NCBI GenBank assembly: GCA_009926615.1
Contig: RFOM01000006.1
Span: forward strand, 20,177-84,176
Source of the DNA: Pseudomonadota bacterium
Lineage (GTDB): Bacteria > Bdellovibrionota_B > Oligoflexia > Silvanigrellales > Silvanigrellaceae
Direction: 5' to 3'
Length of the DNA stretch: 64,000 nt
Shown piece after piece: positions 18,077 through 26,987 of the stretch. The position numbers and the translations under genes are program-made. Below the pieces are notes generated by a model. That model ran no database searches and had not been told where the DNA came from. It worked only from the letters and a program-made list of their open reading frames with translations. Numbering within the stretch: the first letter of the stretch is position 1; the number at the start of each line of letters is the position of its first letter.

Positions 18077-19357
18077 TCTGATCTGTCATGTGCGGGGAGT
18101 GTCGCTGCCGCACAGCGGCTTTTCCGGTTGCACCTTTGTCTGCGCATTCGTTAACGCTGATTGATGAAAGCACAGTGCACCACTCCTCGGCCGAGTCACT
18201 GATCCAACATCCGTCTTCTGAGATTCCCGACAGTCCCGCAGTTGTGCCGATGCAGGGAACGCCGTTAATCAAAGCCTCAAGTGCCTTGATTCGAATTCCG
18301 GAGCCGAAGAACACAGGAACGATCAGGATGTGCGCATCGCGCAACAACTGCAAAGGGTCTTCAACAAATCCATGAGCCGAAACACGCTCCGATCCAGCGC
18401 CGGATTTCATTTTTATTTTTTGCGTTCCCCTTCCTGTCAGGGAAACATGAATATCCTTTCTGACTGCCGCCAGTTTGGGCCACACATTTTCAAAAAACCA
18501 CGCAAGACCCTGTCTGTTGGGCCACCAGTCGAGTCCGCCCATCCAAAGCAGGCGCAGCGGGGAGTCTTGCTTTGACTGCGATTGCTCCTGCTGCTGTTGC
18601 TTCTGTTGCTGTGTTTCGGTCATCCGACTCTTTTGCAGTCTCGGAGAGGCCAAAGGGAGTTCAACAGGCAGAGTTAAAATGTTTTGAGCATCAGTAACCA
18701 GCGTTTTCAAAAGTTTAGCGTCGCTTTCGTTGATACACAGGGTTGCGCCGGCAAAGGCAACGCTGCGGCGTTCCAGTTTGAGCATGCGTGTTGTTTCGGA
18801 AATCAGGAAAGGTCTGAGGAACGGGGCTGCATTGCCCTGATACTGCCTCCATATTTCCGATTCACAGTTATGTGCTCTGTAGAAGTGGTTTTTCGGAGCG
18901 AAAGATTTTTTCTGATTGCCGGTTCCCTCACTGATCAAAACCGACATCGGATGCAGACCATCCCAGACAATATTGGTCCAGCGTCCTGACTGCACCATTT
19001 CAAAAATACTCCGCCGGCAACAAACGGAATCGCAGTCATCGGAATTTCGCTGTATCTGAACCGGTTCAGCAGACAGAGAATTATCCTCAAAGGAAAATAC
19101 CGCATCAGCAGGGGCAACCGGATAACTTCGACATTGCGAACATGGAGTTGCTCACGGATGTTTTGTATTTCCGGCAATTGTTCCGAACGGCTCAGACAAA
19201 GCAAATCAACAGTCGTCCCCCGCCGCACCAGCGACTGAATCAAAGAACAGTTGGCAACGCTTGCTCCGCAGGCCGGCGGCCAAGGAATGCGGGGAATCAC
19301 AACCAAAGTGCTGTCGTCAGACGGACGTTTGTTCGGGTTTGGCATACGCTTCCTCAT
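18030..19357 (-). pseudogene. GT4 glycosyltransferase interrupted by a frameshift
   Basis: Two frames together make one GT4 of about 440 residues. The first, 19357 down to 18935, gives the N-terminal domain (VVIPRIPWPPACGASVAN, then RLPLLMRYFPL). The second, ending at 18030, gives the rest (YRAHNCESEIW, LWMGGLDWWPNRQGLAWFFE, FGSGIRIKALEALINGVPC). Continuity is lost near 19005-19015, where one base would need to be added to read AGG-SIFEMVQSGRW. The C-terminal motifs match GT4 enzymes of Wzy-type loci. It is the last gene of the minus-strand operon. It may be a real lesion or a sequence error. It overlaps the start region of nothing else but the polymerase end (41 bases) and the ATP-grasp gene end (47 bases). 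Confidence 0.78.
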
Positions 19358-20825
19358 TTTTACGGGTTGATTTTGCAGATTCGATCAGGGCAAAGAGAAT
19401 CCACGGAAACATCAGCCACGAATGCGAAAGAAAAAGTATTGTGACCGAGTATCCGGACAGCGCGAGCAGAAGTCCGCAATATTGGTCGCGAAGAGCCCAG
19501 CAGGCCGAGAACATCCGGACGTGAATGGCAGTGAAGATGAAAAGCCCCGTGAAACCTGTTTCTGCGAGCACCAGTATCCAGCTTGAATGTGCGGTTCTCA
19601 GTCCCCATTCATGCAGTGTCGCGGTTGAATATCGTTCGAATTCATAAGGGTAACGGCCGAAACCCTGCCCCCAGAGGGGACTGTAAATCGCCATGCGGAT
19701 ACCGGTGACGTAATAGTTCATCCGGCTTTCAGTCGAAGCATCAAGATCATCAGAGTCGCGCCCCATAAAGCGGCTGGCAAGCGGTGCCACCACGGACAAT
19801 ACTGCGAGAACTGCAAATGCGAACCGTTTGGGATGGCGGGAGCGGGCAACAAAATATAGACCGCACTGGGCCACGCAAGCAATCAGTGCACCTCTGCTCT
19901 GTGATGCCTTGATTGTCGCAAGCAAAACAAGCGCGACGGCAGTGCTTAAAAGTCGTGTCCTTATACTTTCGCGTCCGGAAAAAATAAGTGGCCAGAGCAT
20001 GCCGAGAGGAATCAGCACAACAGCGGCAATATCATTCGAATTGCCCAGCGAGCCAACGGCTTCGAGTCTTCGGTCGTCGGGTTTGTGGCTGTTGTCGATG
20101 AACGGGAGTTTAAGCGGCTGATCAAACCCTTGAAACCTCCAGACGCTGAAAATAGACAGCGTTGCGACGCCGGTTGCAAATGCAGCACTCAGCTGCCGGA
20201 CGTGTTCAGAATTTTTGACCGTCAGGATTACGATGAAAACAAGCACAACAGCTCTGAACAGAGTTTCGGCGTAGTACTGAAAGCTGCCGGCCGGATCGCG
20301 GGAGAACGACACCGTGATCAGCGCCCAAAGAGGCATAATAAATAAAAGCAGCCAGCCCCTTGAGAATGCCGGCAGCCGCAAGAGGTCTGAATCATCCGAC
20401 GCTGATTTTCGAAGCCACGACAGCAGCCAAACCGTAATACACCAGCGCGGAAGCTGCAGCCACCATTCATTGGTCTGAACGACTTCCCAAGGACGGCAGA
20501 TGTAAAGAATCACAGTCGCTGAAAGGGCATGGATTGGTTCTCTCCATGCCGAGGCAATAGATAAAAACAACGCGGACGCGAGTATGAATCCTGAAAAATG
20601 CCACTTTAATGCGCTTGCCAAACCGAACAGTAGAGCCGCTGCAAGGGTTCCGATGCCGGAACGTTGTTCGGAATGTAATCCTGAAGGAAATACGGAACGG
20701 CATCCGGACTTGAACGAAAGACCGCTGCTCAAAAAATGATAGACCATCAGCCCGATCGCAAGCCATACGAAATAGTGCGTTTCATCGGGCTGAATTCGGA
20801 AAATAAATTTGTCTTCCTGCCACAA
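19317..20825 (-). CDS. Wzy-like O-antigen/exopolysaccharide polymerase or ligase
   Basis: 502 residues, with 10-12 hydrophobic segments. The central large loop and motifs fit the Wzy_C/WaaL family: SQSRGALIACVAQCGLYFV, then ESRMNYYVTGIRMA, GQGFGRYP and AHSSWILVLAETG. The protein would polymerise lipid-linked repeat units at the outer face of the inner membrane. Start is TTG at 20825, supported by an AAGAGGAGAA site 6 bases upstream and a 2-base gap from the Wzz-like gene. Whether it is polymerase or ligase cannot be decided by sequence; the complete Wzx/Wzz/Wza set around it favours polymerase. Confidence 0.82.
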   Translation of the reverse strand: MWQEDKFIFRIQPDETHYFVWLAIGLMVYHFLSSGLSFKSGCRSVFPSGLHSEQRSGIGTLAAALLFGLASALKWHFSGFILASALFLSIASAWREPIHALSATVILYICRPWEVVQTNEWWLQLPRWCITVWLLSWLRKSASDDSDLLRLPAFSRGWLLLFIMPLWALITVSFSRDPAGSFQYYAETLFRAVVLVFIVILTVKNSEHVRQLSAAFATGVATLSIFSVWRFQGFDQPLKLPFIDNSHKPDDRRLEAVGSLGNSNDIAAVVLIPLGMLWPLIFSGRESIRTRLLSTAVALVLLATIKASQSRGALIACVAQCGLYFVARSRHPKRFAFAVLAVLSVVAPLASRFMGRDSDDLDASTESRMNYYVTGIRMAIYSPLWGQGFGRYPYEFERYSTATLHEWGLRTAHSSWILVLAETGFTGLFIFTAIHVRMFSACWALRDQYCGLLLALSGYSVTILFLSHSWLMFPWILFALIESAKSTRKNEEAYAKPEQTSV

Positions 20826-20827
20826 GC

Positions 20828-21883
20828 TTATTCTCCTCTTTTGTCTGCGTCGTCATCTGCGGCTTGCGGATCAAGGCTGTGCAGAAAATCGGACCACGAT
20901 TTGCGGATTTGCGGAAAAAAGATCAGGAGATCTTTTGCGAGCCTGACGCAGGACACTGCTGCAAACGAAAAAACAAGAGAACTGACCGCTGCGGACACAT
21001 ACAGGACGTTTCTCTTGGGAGAACTTGGCCATTGGGGAAGGTCGGGAGCTTTTACAATTTTGATGTGCGGCAAGGTTCCTTTTTGTTCCATTCTGATTGC
21101 GACCTGCAAAAGGGCTTGTCGGGTCAGCAGTATTCCGCGTAGCGAAGCCCAGTTTTCAATCTGTCCGCGTCCGAGAGGGTCAAGTGCATCCTGCTTCGGA
21201 GTCCGGTTGACAGCGTTCAATTGTGAGCGCAAACGTGCGAGCTTCGGATGTTCTGAAGTATATTTCGTCTGTAAATTTTCAATCTCGGTTTCAATGCGCA
21301 GACGCGCTGCATCCGCCTGAACCGACACATTGCTGTCTACAGATTGAAATTCAAGTTCGCCGAGTTGACGCGTGACGGATTCATACACGGAATGCATCCT
21401 GTTCAGCCGTTCGCCGCGCAGGGTTTCTTCAAGTCTGTTCAATATTTCCGTTGCCATTCCCTGCGTATTGCGGGCCTCGCGCTGATCGACAATCAGCTGA
21501 TAAGTTGCCCTGCTCAGCGGGACAAAGCGGATGTCCTTGCGCAGCCCCTGAACCCGCCATTCAAGGTCGGCACTTTCATTTCCAAGAAACTGTCGTGTAA
21601 GGCGGACGAGGAAGTCATCCGAAAGCACACCGAGCAGAATGGCCTCTTTTTCAGCCCTGAGCTCATTGGGGTCATAAATCTCGCTGAAAAATTCAGAACT
21701 GGCGGGCACTTTGGAAAAGTCCGAGTGGAAATTAAAAAGTGCGCTTGATGTGTACTTGTTCGGGATCTTCCGGATTGAAAAAATGGAAGCCGACAGAAAG
21801 ACAAAAAACAACACAACGACAATTTTCTTTTGGTGCCTGAGCACCGTCAGACTCAGGTGAATCAGAATAAGAACAAATCTCAT
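20828..21883 (-). CDS. Wzz-like polysaccharide copolymerase (chain-length determinant)
   Basis: 351 residues with one membrane helix near the N-terminus (KIVVVLFFVFLSASIFSI) and one near the C-terminus (VLYVSAAVSSLVFSFAAVSC). Between them is a coiled-coil-rich periplasmic part with a conserved pre-TM proline stretch (IVKAPDLPQWPSSPKR). This is the PCP layout. There is no cytoplasmic Walker A, so no BY-kinase domain is attached, unlike PCP-2a proteins. It would set chain length together with the polymerase downstream. It lies 4 bases after the export gene, in one operon. Confidence 0.85.
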   Translation of the reverse strand: MRFVLILIHLSLTVLRHQKKIVVVLFFVFLSASIFSIRKIPNKYTSSALFNFHSDFSKVPASSEFFSEIYDPNELRAEKEAILLGVLSDDFLVRLTRQFLGNESADLEWRVQGLRKDIRFVPLSRATYQLIVDQREARNTQGMATEILNRLEETLRGERLNRMHSVYESVTRQLGELEFQSVDSNVSVQADAARLRIETEIENLQTKYTSEHPKLARLRSQLNAVNRTPKQDALDPLGRGQIENWASLRGILLTRQALLQVAIRMEQKGTLPHIKIVKAPDLPQWPSSPKRNVLYVSAAVSSLVFSFAAVSCVRLAKDLLIFFPQIRKSWSDFLHSLDPQAADDDADKRGE

Positions 21884-21887
21884 CCGG

Positions 21888-22760
21888 TCACCTCTTGCGG
21901 GTCAGGATAACAAGAAAGAAAGTGTTGATGACCGCGAGCAATGAACCCGTCCAGCGGATGCTTTTTTCAAAGCCATGTTCGGATTTGGCAGGAACAAAGA
22001 TCACATCCCCCGGTTCGATCCGGATATTTTGGTCGTCCCAATCCGATTTGATTTTTTGTCCGCTGGTTGATCGTATAACCGTGACGGCCTCCGGATCGGC
22101 AGCCGAGGTCAACCCCTGCGCCTCGCGGATAATTGAGAGAATCGATTGAGAGGCCTTGAATTCAAAACGTCCGACCTTTTTGACTTCTCCCAGAACATCA
22201 ATGCTCAGGGCGCTTTTGGACGTGGCCGGAGTTTCGATGATCAGGCTTTCTCCCCCCCGCCACCGAAACGGTACAGACCAGTCCGCTGCTCCTGCCGGAT
22301 GAACAAGATCGAGACCAAAAGGTGAAATGAGTCTGATCACCGCGTTGGATTCGGGAGCGGAAACAGCAGATGCCAGAACCGAATTGACCGATGTCCCCTG
22401 CGCAACTTTCACAATGTTCATTTTCTCATTCCGGCGTCCGGCCTTTACGGCAAAGAGACGGGGTGTGACCGGACTTAGCCGGAAATCAGGAATTTTCCGG
22501 TAAAACTTATTCAGACATCGGCTCAAAGTCGCATGAGCGTCCTGAAGGCTCAGGTTCAACAATGATATGCTGCCGCACAAAGGTACAGACGCAATGCCGG
22601 ACCAGTCCAATTCAATGGTCGAGTTCAGCTGCGATTCACTGTCAGAGCTTATGCTCAACACATTTCCGGCTGCGAGACTGATTTCGTCTCCGGAAGGCGC
22701 TGCATACACAGGGCTCCACACGGCAAAGAAACCGATGATAAAGGAAATGATCTGCCTCAT
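21888..22760 (-). CDS. Wza-like polysaccharide export protein (OPX)
   Basis: 290 residues. Signal peptide (IISFIIGFFAVWSPVYA) without a lipobox. The poly_export domain has the usual layout of an export-pore ring (IELDWSGIASVPLCGSISLL, then LNKFYRKIPDF), followed by one or two SLBB domains (VLGEVKKVGRFEF; RIEPGDVIFVPAKSE). A hydrophobic C-terminal helix (WTGSLLAVINTFFLVIL) could anchor it, perhaps in the inner membrane rather than as the outer-membrane helix of Wza. It is shorter than Wza (about 379 residues). It would form the periplasmic exit path for the polymer. Its start overlaps the stop of the preceding GT4 by 4 bases. Confidence 0.85.
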   Translation of the reverse strand: MRQIISFIIGFFAVWSPVYAAPSGDEISLAAGNVLSISSDSESQLNSTIELDWSGIASVPLCGSISLLNLSLQDAHATLSRCLNKFYRKIPDFRLSPVTPRLFAVKAGRRNEKMNIVKVAQGTSVNSVLASAVSAPESNAVIRLISPFGLDLVHPAGAADWSVPFRWRGGESLIIETPATSKSALSIDVLGEVKKVGRFEFKASQSILSIIREAQGLTSAADPEAVTVIRSTSGQKIKSDWDDQNIRIEPGDVIFVPAKSEHGFEKSIRWTGSLLAVINTFFLVILTRKR

Positions 22761-23875
22761 AACAGTTTTCCGAGACTGTCCAGATAAAAACCTTCAAGTT
22801 CGGAGAGCCATCTTGCCTGCGAATACAGGGTTGAGACCCGCCGGAACAGATTTTCTGCTTTTTTGATTTTTTCGGTCTCGCTGACGCAGAATCCTGCAAG
22901 ACGGTTTGCAATGTCGATGTCGGGTTCACTCAGGTCAAATAATTCTGCACCGCCCGCTCCGCAGAGTTCCGGAATCCCGCCCACTGCGCTTGCAAAAACC
23001 GGAGTTCTGCGCAGTCCGGCCTCAAGAATGGTGACCGGAAAACCTTCTCCCACAGAAAAATTCAGAAGACAGGAGTAACGGTCGAACTCAAGCCACGCGT
23101 CTGCGCAGTATCCGAGAAAACGGACGCGGCTCTCAATCCCAAGTTCATGGCACCGGTCTTCGAGATCTTTCCGGAGTGGTCCGTCGCCGAGAACGTCCAG
23201 CGACCAGTCCAAGCAGTTCAGGCGATTCAAAGCGTTCAGAACCGAAAGCAGACGCCAGTGATTTTTCTCGGGTGACAGTCTGCCGACGATGGCCATTCGT
23301 ATTTGTCCGCCTTGGATTGCGGCGCGCCTGTCCTTCCATTCTATGGCGGGAAGATCTATTCCGTTGCGGTGAATGCGGAGTTTGCGCTCGGGAATTCCCC
23401 GTGTGAGCAAGTTTTCATAGTCATTTGTGCAAACACTCAGCACCCGTGATGCAAAAACTCTGCTGCCGTGAGTCATGATCTGTTCATAGATTCGGGTTCT
23501 GTGGTCGGGGCGGGCCATTGCTCCGTGATGCGTGACAACGCTGCGGCAGTCTTTCAGCTGCAGCGGCCATAGGGCGGCCCACGTGTAGACACTGGCCTTT
23601 GCGTCGTGACTGTGGAAAATTGCCGGACGCGGAACGGAGGAAACCTGATTGCGCATGAGGGCAATCGCATTTCGGTCGAATCTTGATGAAACTGGAATTT
23701 GCCGGAACGGAAGCTGATGTTCACGGCAGTAATGTTCAATCGGATCGCTGTTGCCGCTGCGCAGTTCATGCAGTGACCAAATCTCTTTGAGCCAAGGCGC
23801 ATGGCATAGAGCCGGCAGAACCAGCCGTTCGGGTCCGTTCAGTCCGCCTGAATTGAATATATGAACAACCTGCAT
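22757..23875 (-). CDS. Family 4 glycosyltransferase
   Basis: 372 residues from ATG 23875 (AGGAATG site upstream). The frame is open 40 codons further into the gene before it, but MQVVHIFNSGGLNGPERLVL is a normal GT4 N-terminus. Motifs: VGRLSPEKNHWRLL for the donor pyrophosphate site and GEGFPVTILEAGLRRTPVF for the E-x7-E region. It transfers a sugar from a nucleotide donor to the growing lipid-linked repeat on the cytoplasmic face. Acceptor and donor are unknown. It sits between the priming transferase and the export protein. Confidence 0.87.
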   Translation of the reverse strand: MQVVHIFNSGGLNGPERLVLPALCHAPWLKEIWSLHELRSGNSDPIEHYCREHQLPFRQIPVSSRFDRNAIALMRNQVSSVPRPAIFHSHDAKASVYTWAALWPLQLKDCRSVVTHHGAMARPDHRTRIYEQIMTHGSRVFASRVLSVCTNDYENLLTRGIPERKLRIHRNGIDLPAIEWKDRRAAIQGGQIRMAIVGRLSPEKNHWRLLSVLNALNRLNCLDWSLDVLGDGPLRKDLEDRCHELGIESRVRFLGYCADAWLEFDRYSCLLNFSVGEGFPVTILEAGLRRTPVFASAVGGIPELCGAGGAELFDLSEPDIDIANRLAGFCVSETEKIKKAENLFRRVSTLYSQARWLSELEGFYLDSLGKLL

Positions 23876-23886
23876 GAGCGCATTCC

Positions 23887-24879
23887 TTAATTGGTTTTCG
23901 ACTTGTGTCCGTTCGCGGTCCTGAATGCGGCTGACATGACTTCTCTTATGACCTTCTGAATGGTCTTGAAGATGATTTTGAGGTGCAGGGTCCAATGTGA
24001 GTTTCTTATAAAGAAAACATCGTGACTGAATTTCTCCTTGCTTTCTTCGATTGTTGACGCGTATCCTGAATATATTTGTGCCCAGCCGGTGATTCCCGGT
24101 TTGACCCTTGTCCGTGCATCAAAATGCGGGATTTGGCTTTTCAGGATGTCATGAAATTCGGGTCGTTCCGGACGGGGGCCAATAATGCACAGGTCACCGC
24201 AAATGACATTCCAAAGCTGGGGGAGTTCATCCAGATGAGTCCTGCGGAGAAAACGCCCGAGCGGAAAAGCACGGGGATCTCCTGTGCCGCTTGACCATTG
24301 CGGCCCGTCTTTTTCCGCATCGTTTTTCATTGTTCTGAATTTGAGAAGTTTGAACGGTTTTCCTCTGAATCCGACGCGGACCTGCCGAAAAAAAATCGGC
24401 CTGCCGTCTGCAATCCATATTGCAGCAGCAACAGCAGTCAGCAACGGCAATGCAAAAGTTAAGGCAGCGACGGCCGTCAAACGACGAAGCAAGCACATCA
24501 ATTTTTGCCTTATCACTGAATCGATTTGAAAATTTACAGGTTCAAGCCATTCCAAAAGGTCTCCGACAGATTCAATCTCGGCAAAACCGATCAGATGTCT
24601 TTTATATGTTTTTAAAGAGCACCAGCGCGCTCCCGAAACGATTCCCTGCGCAATGATTCTGTTTTGTTGATTGCAAATTCTGTGTTCAGGGTGAATTACA
24701 AACAGGCAGTTTCCTGCATCCGACAGCGCCAGCCTTGCTTCTTCTTCGCATTGCACAGGAATTATGTGCAGTCCGGCCGAAAATGCTGAATTGCTGAGGC
24801 AGACGATGTCTGCAAAATCAGACGCCGATGAAACGACAATAATGTTGGAAACCCTGCCGAGAGATTTTGTCGTCATCAT
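23887..24879 (-). CDS. Initiating sugar-phosphate transferase (WbaP/ExoY-like C-terminal domain)
   Basis: 330 residues from ATG 24879; the neighbouring ATG at 24876 is equally possible. The start overlaps the stop of the gene before it. An N-terminal CoA-binding-like region with few membrane helices is followed by one hydrophobic hairpin (LTFALPLLTAVAAAIWIADG) and the bac_transf catalytic domain: FFRQVRVGFRGKPF, LLKFRTMKNDAE, FLRRTHLDELPQLWNV, IIGPRPERPEF and RVKPGITGWAQI. These motifs are diagnostic. It would transfer a sugar-1-phosphate to undecaprenyl phosphate and start the repeat unit. The N-terminus lacks the five-helix region of full WbaP proteins. Confidence 0.9.
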   Translation of the reverse strand: MMTTKSLGRVSNIIVVSSASDFADIVCLSNSAFSAGLHIIPVQCEEEARLALSDAGNCLFVIHPEHRICNQQNRIIAQGIVSGARWCSLKTYKRHLIGFAEIESVGDLLEWLEPVNFQIDSVIRQKLMCLLRRLTAVAALTFALPLLTAVAAAIWIADGRPIFFRQVRVGFRGKPFKLLKFRTMKNDAEKDGPQWSSGTGDPRAFPLGRFLRRTHLDELPQLWNVICGDLCIIGPRPERPEFHDILKSQIPHFDARTRVKPGITGWAQIYSGYASTIEESKEKFSHDVFFIRNSHWTLHLKIIFKTIQKVIREVMSAAFRTANGHKSKTN

Positions 24880-25895
24880 TTTCTCCAAATCACTTCGGAA
24901 TAAGAGAACGCCAACAAAACAAAAACAGCAGCCGAGAGAATCAGAACTGCGGCAGCCGGATTGTTTTGAAACGGGAGCGGGTTGCTGCCGAGCCCGTAAA
25001 CAATCACGCACTGCACCGAGTAGCCGCTGAGACTGTATCTTCCTGTCCGTACGAGGCAATCCGGAAGATTTTCTTTTCGCGAAAGGTTCATCAGAGTCAA
25101 AACTGCGATGCTGTTGGCAGCAAAGAGCGGTGCAAATTTCTGAGTATCGGTCAATCCCGCCGCTACCGAATTGCCGAGACTGTGCTTCAGAAGAATAAAA
25201 GCAAAAACCGCACAGGCAATAAGTATTTTCCTCTTGCCCTGAATCGCGGATTCAAAATATGTTCTGCAATTTTTGTTTTGAGACAATGCCGAGAGCACAA
25301 ACAACAGTTGCCAGCTTGCCCAAGAATGCCATGGCGGCAGAAGTGCGGGTTGTTGGGGTAATTTCAGATGACCTGATTGGTCTGCGAGCCAAAGCGCAAC
25401 GCTCATCAGCGCTGTCAGCCGCGGCTGTTTCTTTGTCCAAGGCAAACTCCACAGGGCAGTAGCAAATATTCCGAACCACGCATGCAGCCATATCACGTCA
25501 ATCAACCAAGGAAGTTGAACTCCGGCTGCAGCTCCGGCAATCGCGGGGGAAATGCTCCAGTCGTAGTGTGATTGCCACGGTGCGGCCTTGATGATTCCTT
25601 CGGACTCGGCTGCCTTGAATATCGCCGTTGCTGCACAAACCCAAAGCAGCAGTTTTGCGGCGCGCCTTAAGTTCCAACTCCACAGTGCACAGTCGCTCTG
25701 CGCCCGTCTGCCCCAAAGAATGCCGGCTGAAGCAAAGTAAACGGATGCGAACGTGAACCAGCCAAAGGATTGGTATGTAAAAGTTAAACCCGCGGAAAGT
25801 ACGCTGAGCGGCCAAAGAAACAGATGGTTGCAGGTCAGGCCGATGAGGCTGATCCCTTTCCAGAATTCAATTTCCTTTCGGCTTGCCGTCCACAT
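24876..25895 (-). CDS. OpgC-like multi-pass membrane acyltransferase
   Basis: 339 residues from ATG 25895, which follows GGAG at about 10 bases; a GTG at 25928 is the longer choice and lacks a ribosome site. About ten hydrophobic segments are visible. The early EIEFWKGISLIGLTCNHLFL and the later PWHSWASWQLLFVLS resemble OpgC and related acyltransferases that succinylate or acetylate periplasmic glucans. It probably adds an acyl group to the exopolysaccharide. This call is based on general layout and short motifs, so the exact family is uncertain. It is the first gene of the minus-strand polysaccharide operon. Confidence 0.6.
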   Translation of the reverse strand: MWTASRKEIEFWKGISLIGLTCNHLFLWPLSVLSAGLTFTYQSFGWFTFASVYFASAGILWGRRAQSDCALWSWNLRRAAKLLLWVCAATAIFKAAESEGIIKAAPWQSHYDWSISPAIAGAAAGVQLPWLIDVIWLHAWFGIFATALWSLPWTKKQPRLTALMSVALWLADQSGHLKLPQQPALLPPWHSWASWQLLFVLSALSQNKNCRTYFESAIQGKRKILIACAVFAFILLKHSLGNSVAAGLTDTQKFAPLFAANSIAVLTLMNLSRKENLPDCLVRTGRYSLSGYSVQCVIVYGLGSNPLPFQNNPAAAVLILSAAVFVLLAFSYSEVIWRK

Positions 25896-26018
25896 GCGCA
25901 AAAAGCTCCGCGTCAGTTGGCGAAACACGGAAACGCGACGGACATTGAATAATTTTTTGCGTGCTCAATTTGTAATTCAGAGGCTTATTTTTTCGAAAAC
26001 TCGAATTGCCGGCGGCTG

Positions 26019-26726
26019 TCAGAGTGTGTCGATAAATTCGAGCAAAGATTTTTTTTCTTCCGCGGTGATTGACTTTCCGCGGGGCATTCTGTTCTTCGAG
26101 ACTTCTTTTTTGATTTCATCTTTTTCCGAACGCCACTGTGAAAGGGTTTCCAGTCGCGGACTTTCGCCGCCGCTTGAATGACAGCCAACGCACAGGGTTT
26201 TTGCTGCATCGAAGTTGAAGACGGGTTTCGGCGAAGGGATTGAGCTGTTGCCGGATGAAATTCCCAACAGGCGATTGAGGAAGGCAATCATTTTGGCCTT
26301 ATCCTGAGCTGCGAGCGGAGGTTGGGGCATTCTGTCGGCGGTCACTGACATTTTTGCCGAACTCGCAAATTGTTTCCAGTCGCCTTCGCTTCCGTCCGCA
26401 GTGCTCCAGACTTTTTCTCCGCTTTTTCCCTTGACGTGGCAGGCGACACATTTTGTTTTTGCTTCAGCAAGCGTAAACGGGATCACAGCTGATCCTTTGC
26501 CGCTTTCTCCCCTCTCCGGAGAGGGTTTGGTTTCAAGTTGTTCTTTTCCGCTCTTCGGTTCTGAGTTTCCGTCTTTGTTGTCCGGATTGCCTTTTGAGGC
26601 GCTTCGACTGCCCGCATCGGAATTTTCTTTGAGGGGGACTTGGACAGATGGAATATCTGCTCCGGTACAGCCTGTTGCTGCGGTCAGAACAATCAAAAGA
26701 ACAATATTGAGTGATTTGATATACAT
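26019..26726 (-). CDS. Lipoprotein with two c-type heme motifs
   Basis: 235 residues with a lipobox ending at C20 (LTAATGC). A Ser/Lys/Glu-rich linker follows. Two similar halves each hold a heme-binding CxxCH: CVACH (C93-H97) and CVGCH (C179-H183). Each is followed about 35 residues later by RMP and a Lys-rich helix (DRMPQPPLAAQDKAKMIAFL; NRMPRGKSITAEEKKSLLEF), where the Met could be the sixth iron ligand. It would carry electrons in the periplasm, anchored to a membrane by lipid. It lies upstream of the polysaccharide operon on the same strand but 120 bases away, and nothing links the two functions. Confidence 0.82.
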   Translation of the reverse strand: MYIKSLNIVLLIVLTAATGCTGADIPSVQVPLKENSDAGSRSASKGNPDNKDGNSEPKSGKEQLETKPSPERGESGKGSAVIPFTLAEAKTKCVACHVKGKSGEKVWSTADGSEGDWKQFASSAKMSVTADRMPQPPLAAQDKAKMIAFLNRLLGISSGNSSIPSPKPVFNFDAAKTLCVGCHSSGGESPRLETLSQWRSEKDEIKKEVSKNRMPRGKSITAEEKKSLLEFIDTL

Positions 26727-26774
26727 ATCTTCTTTATCGTAAAAACTGAGAAGATTCGTTAATTTTTCATTTTT

Positions 26775-26814
26775 TCTGAATTTTTACGATTATTTGTTGT
26801 TACAAAAATTCAGA
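26775..26814. promoter_or_regulatory. Perfect 11-base inverted repeat in a divergent promoter region
   Basis: TCTGAATTTTT (26775-26785) and AAAAATTCAGA (26804-26814) are exact inverted copies separated by 18 bases. The gap is AT-rich and lies between two genes that read apart (26726 minus, 26988 plus). The layout fits an operator or a stem in an upstream leader. A bidirectional terminator is unlikely because both flanking genes start here. Confidence 0.45.
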
Positions 26815-26872
26815 CTGCCAACCGTCTTTGGCCCTGATTCTTTTTGCAAGCCGTAAACGTAGTTGCCGCAGC

Positions 26873-26898
26873 AGTTGTCCATTACAATGGTCACAACT
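26873..26898. promoter_or_regulatory. Near-perfect dyad upstream of the Hint-domain gene
   Basis: AGTTGT CCATT AC AATGG TC ACAACT. Both arms pair fully except for an extra TC in the right half. It lies about 90 bases before the start at 26988 and is a plausible repressor or activator site. No -10/-35 pair could be assigned with confidence. Confidence 0.35.
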
Positions 26899-26987
26899 CC
26901 CTAAAAATAATGAGATGATAAACAAATTATTCATTAAAAGCTGATTGTTTGCCGATAAAACCAATGGCTTAGTCTATGAGGTTTTCA

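Noticed and set aside
18570..18620. CTG-rich tract that looks like a repeat expansion on the plus strand
   Set aside because: On the minus strand it codes a short Gln-rich linker (QQQKQQQQEQSQ) of the GT4; it is a linker, not a separate element.
24420..24530. Run of CAG/GCA-type repeats coding Gln on the plus strand
   Set aside because: It lies inside the initiating sugar transferase gene on the minus strand, where it codes a normal Ala/Leu membrane helix.
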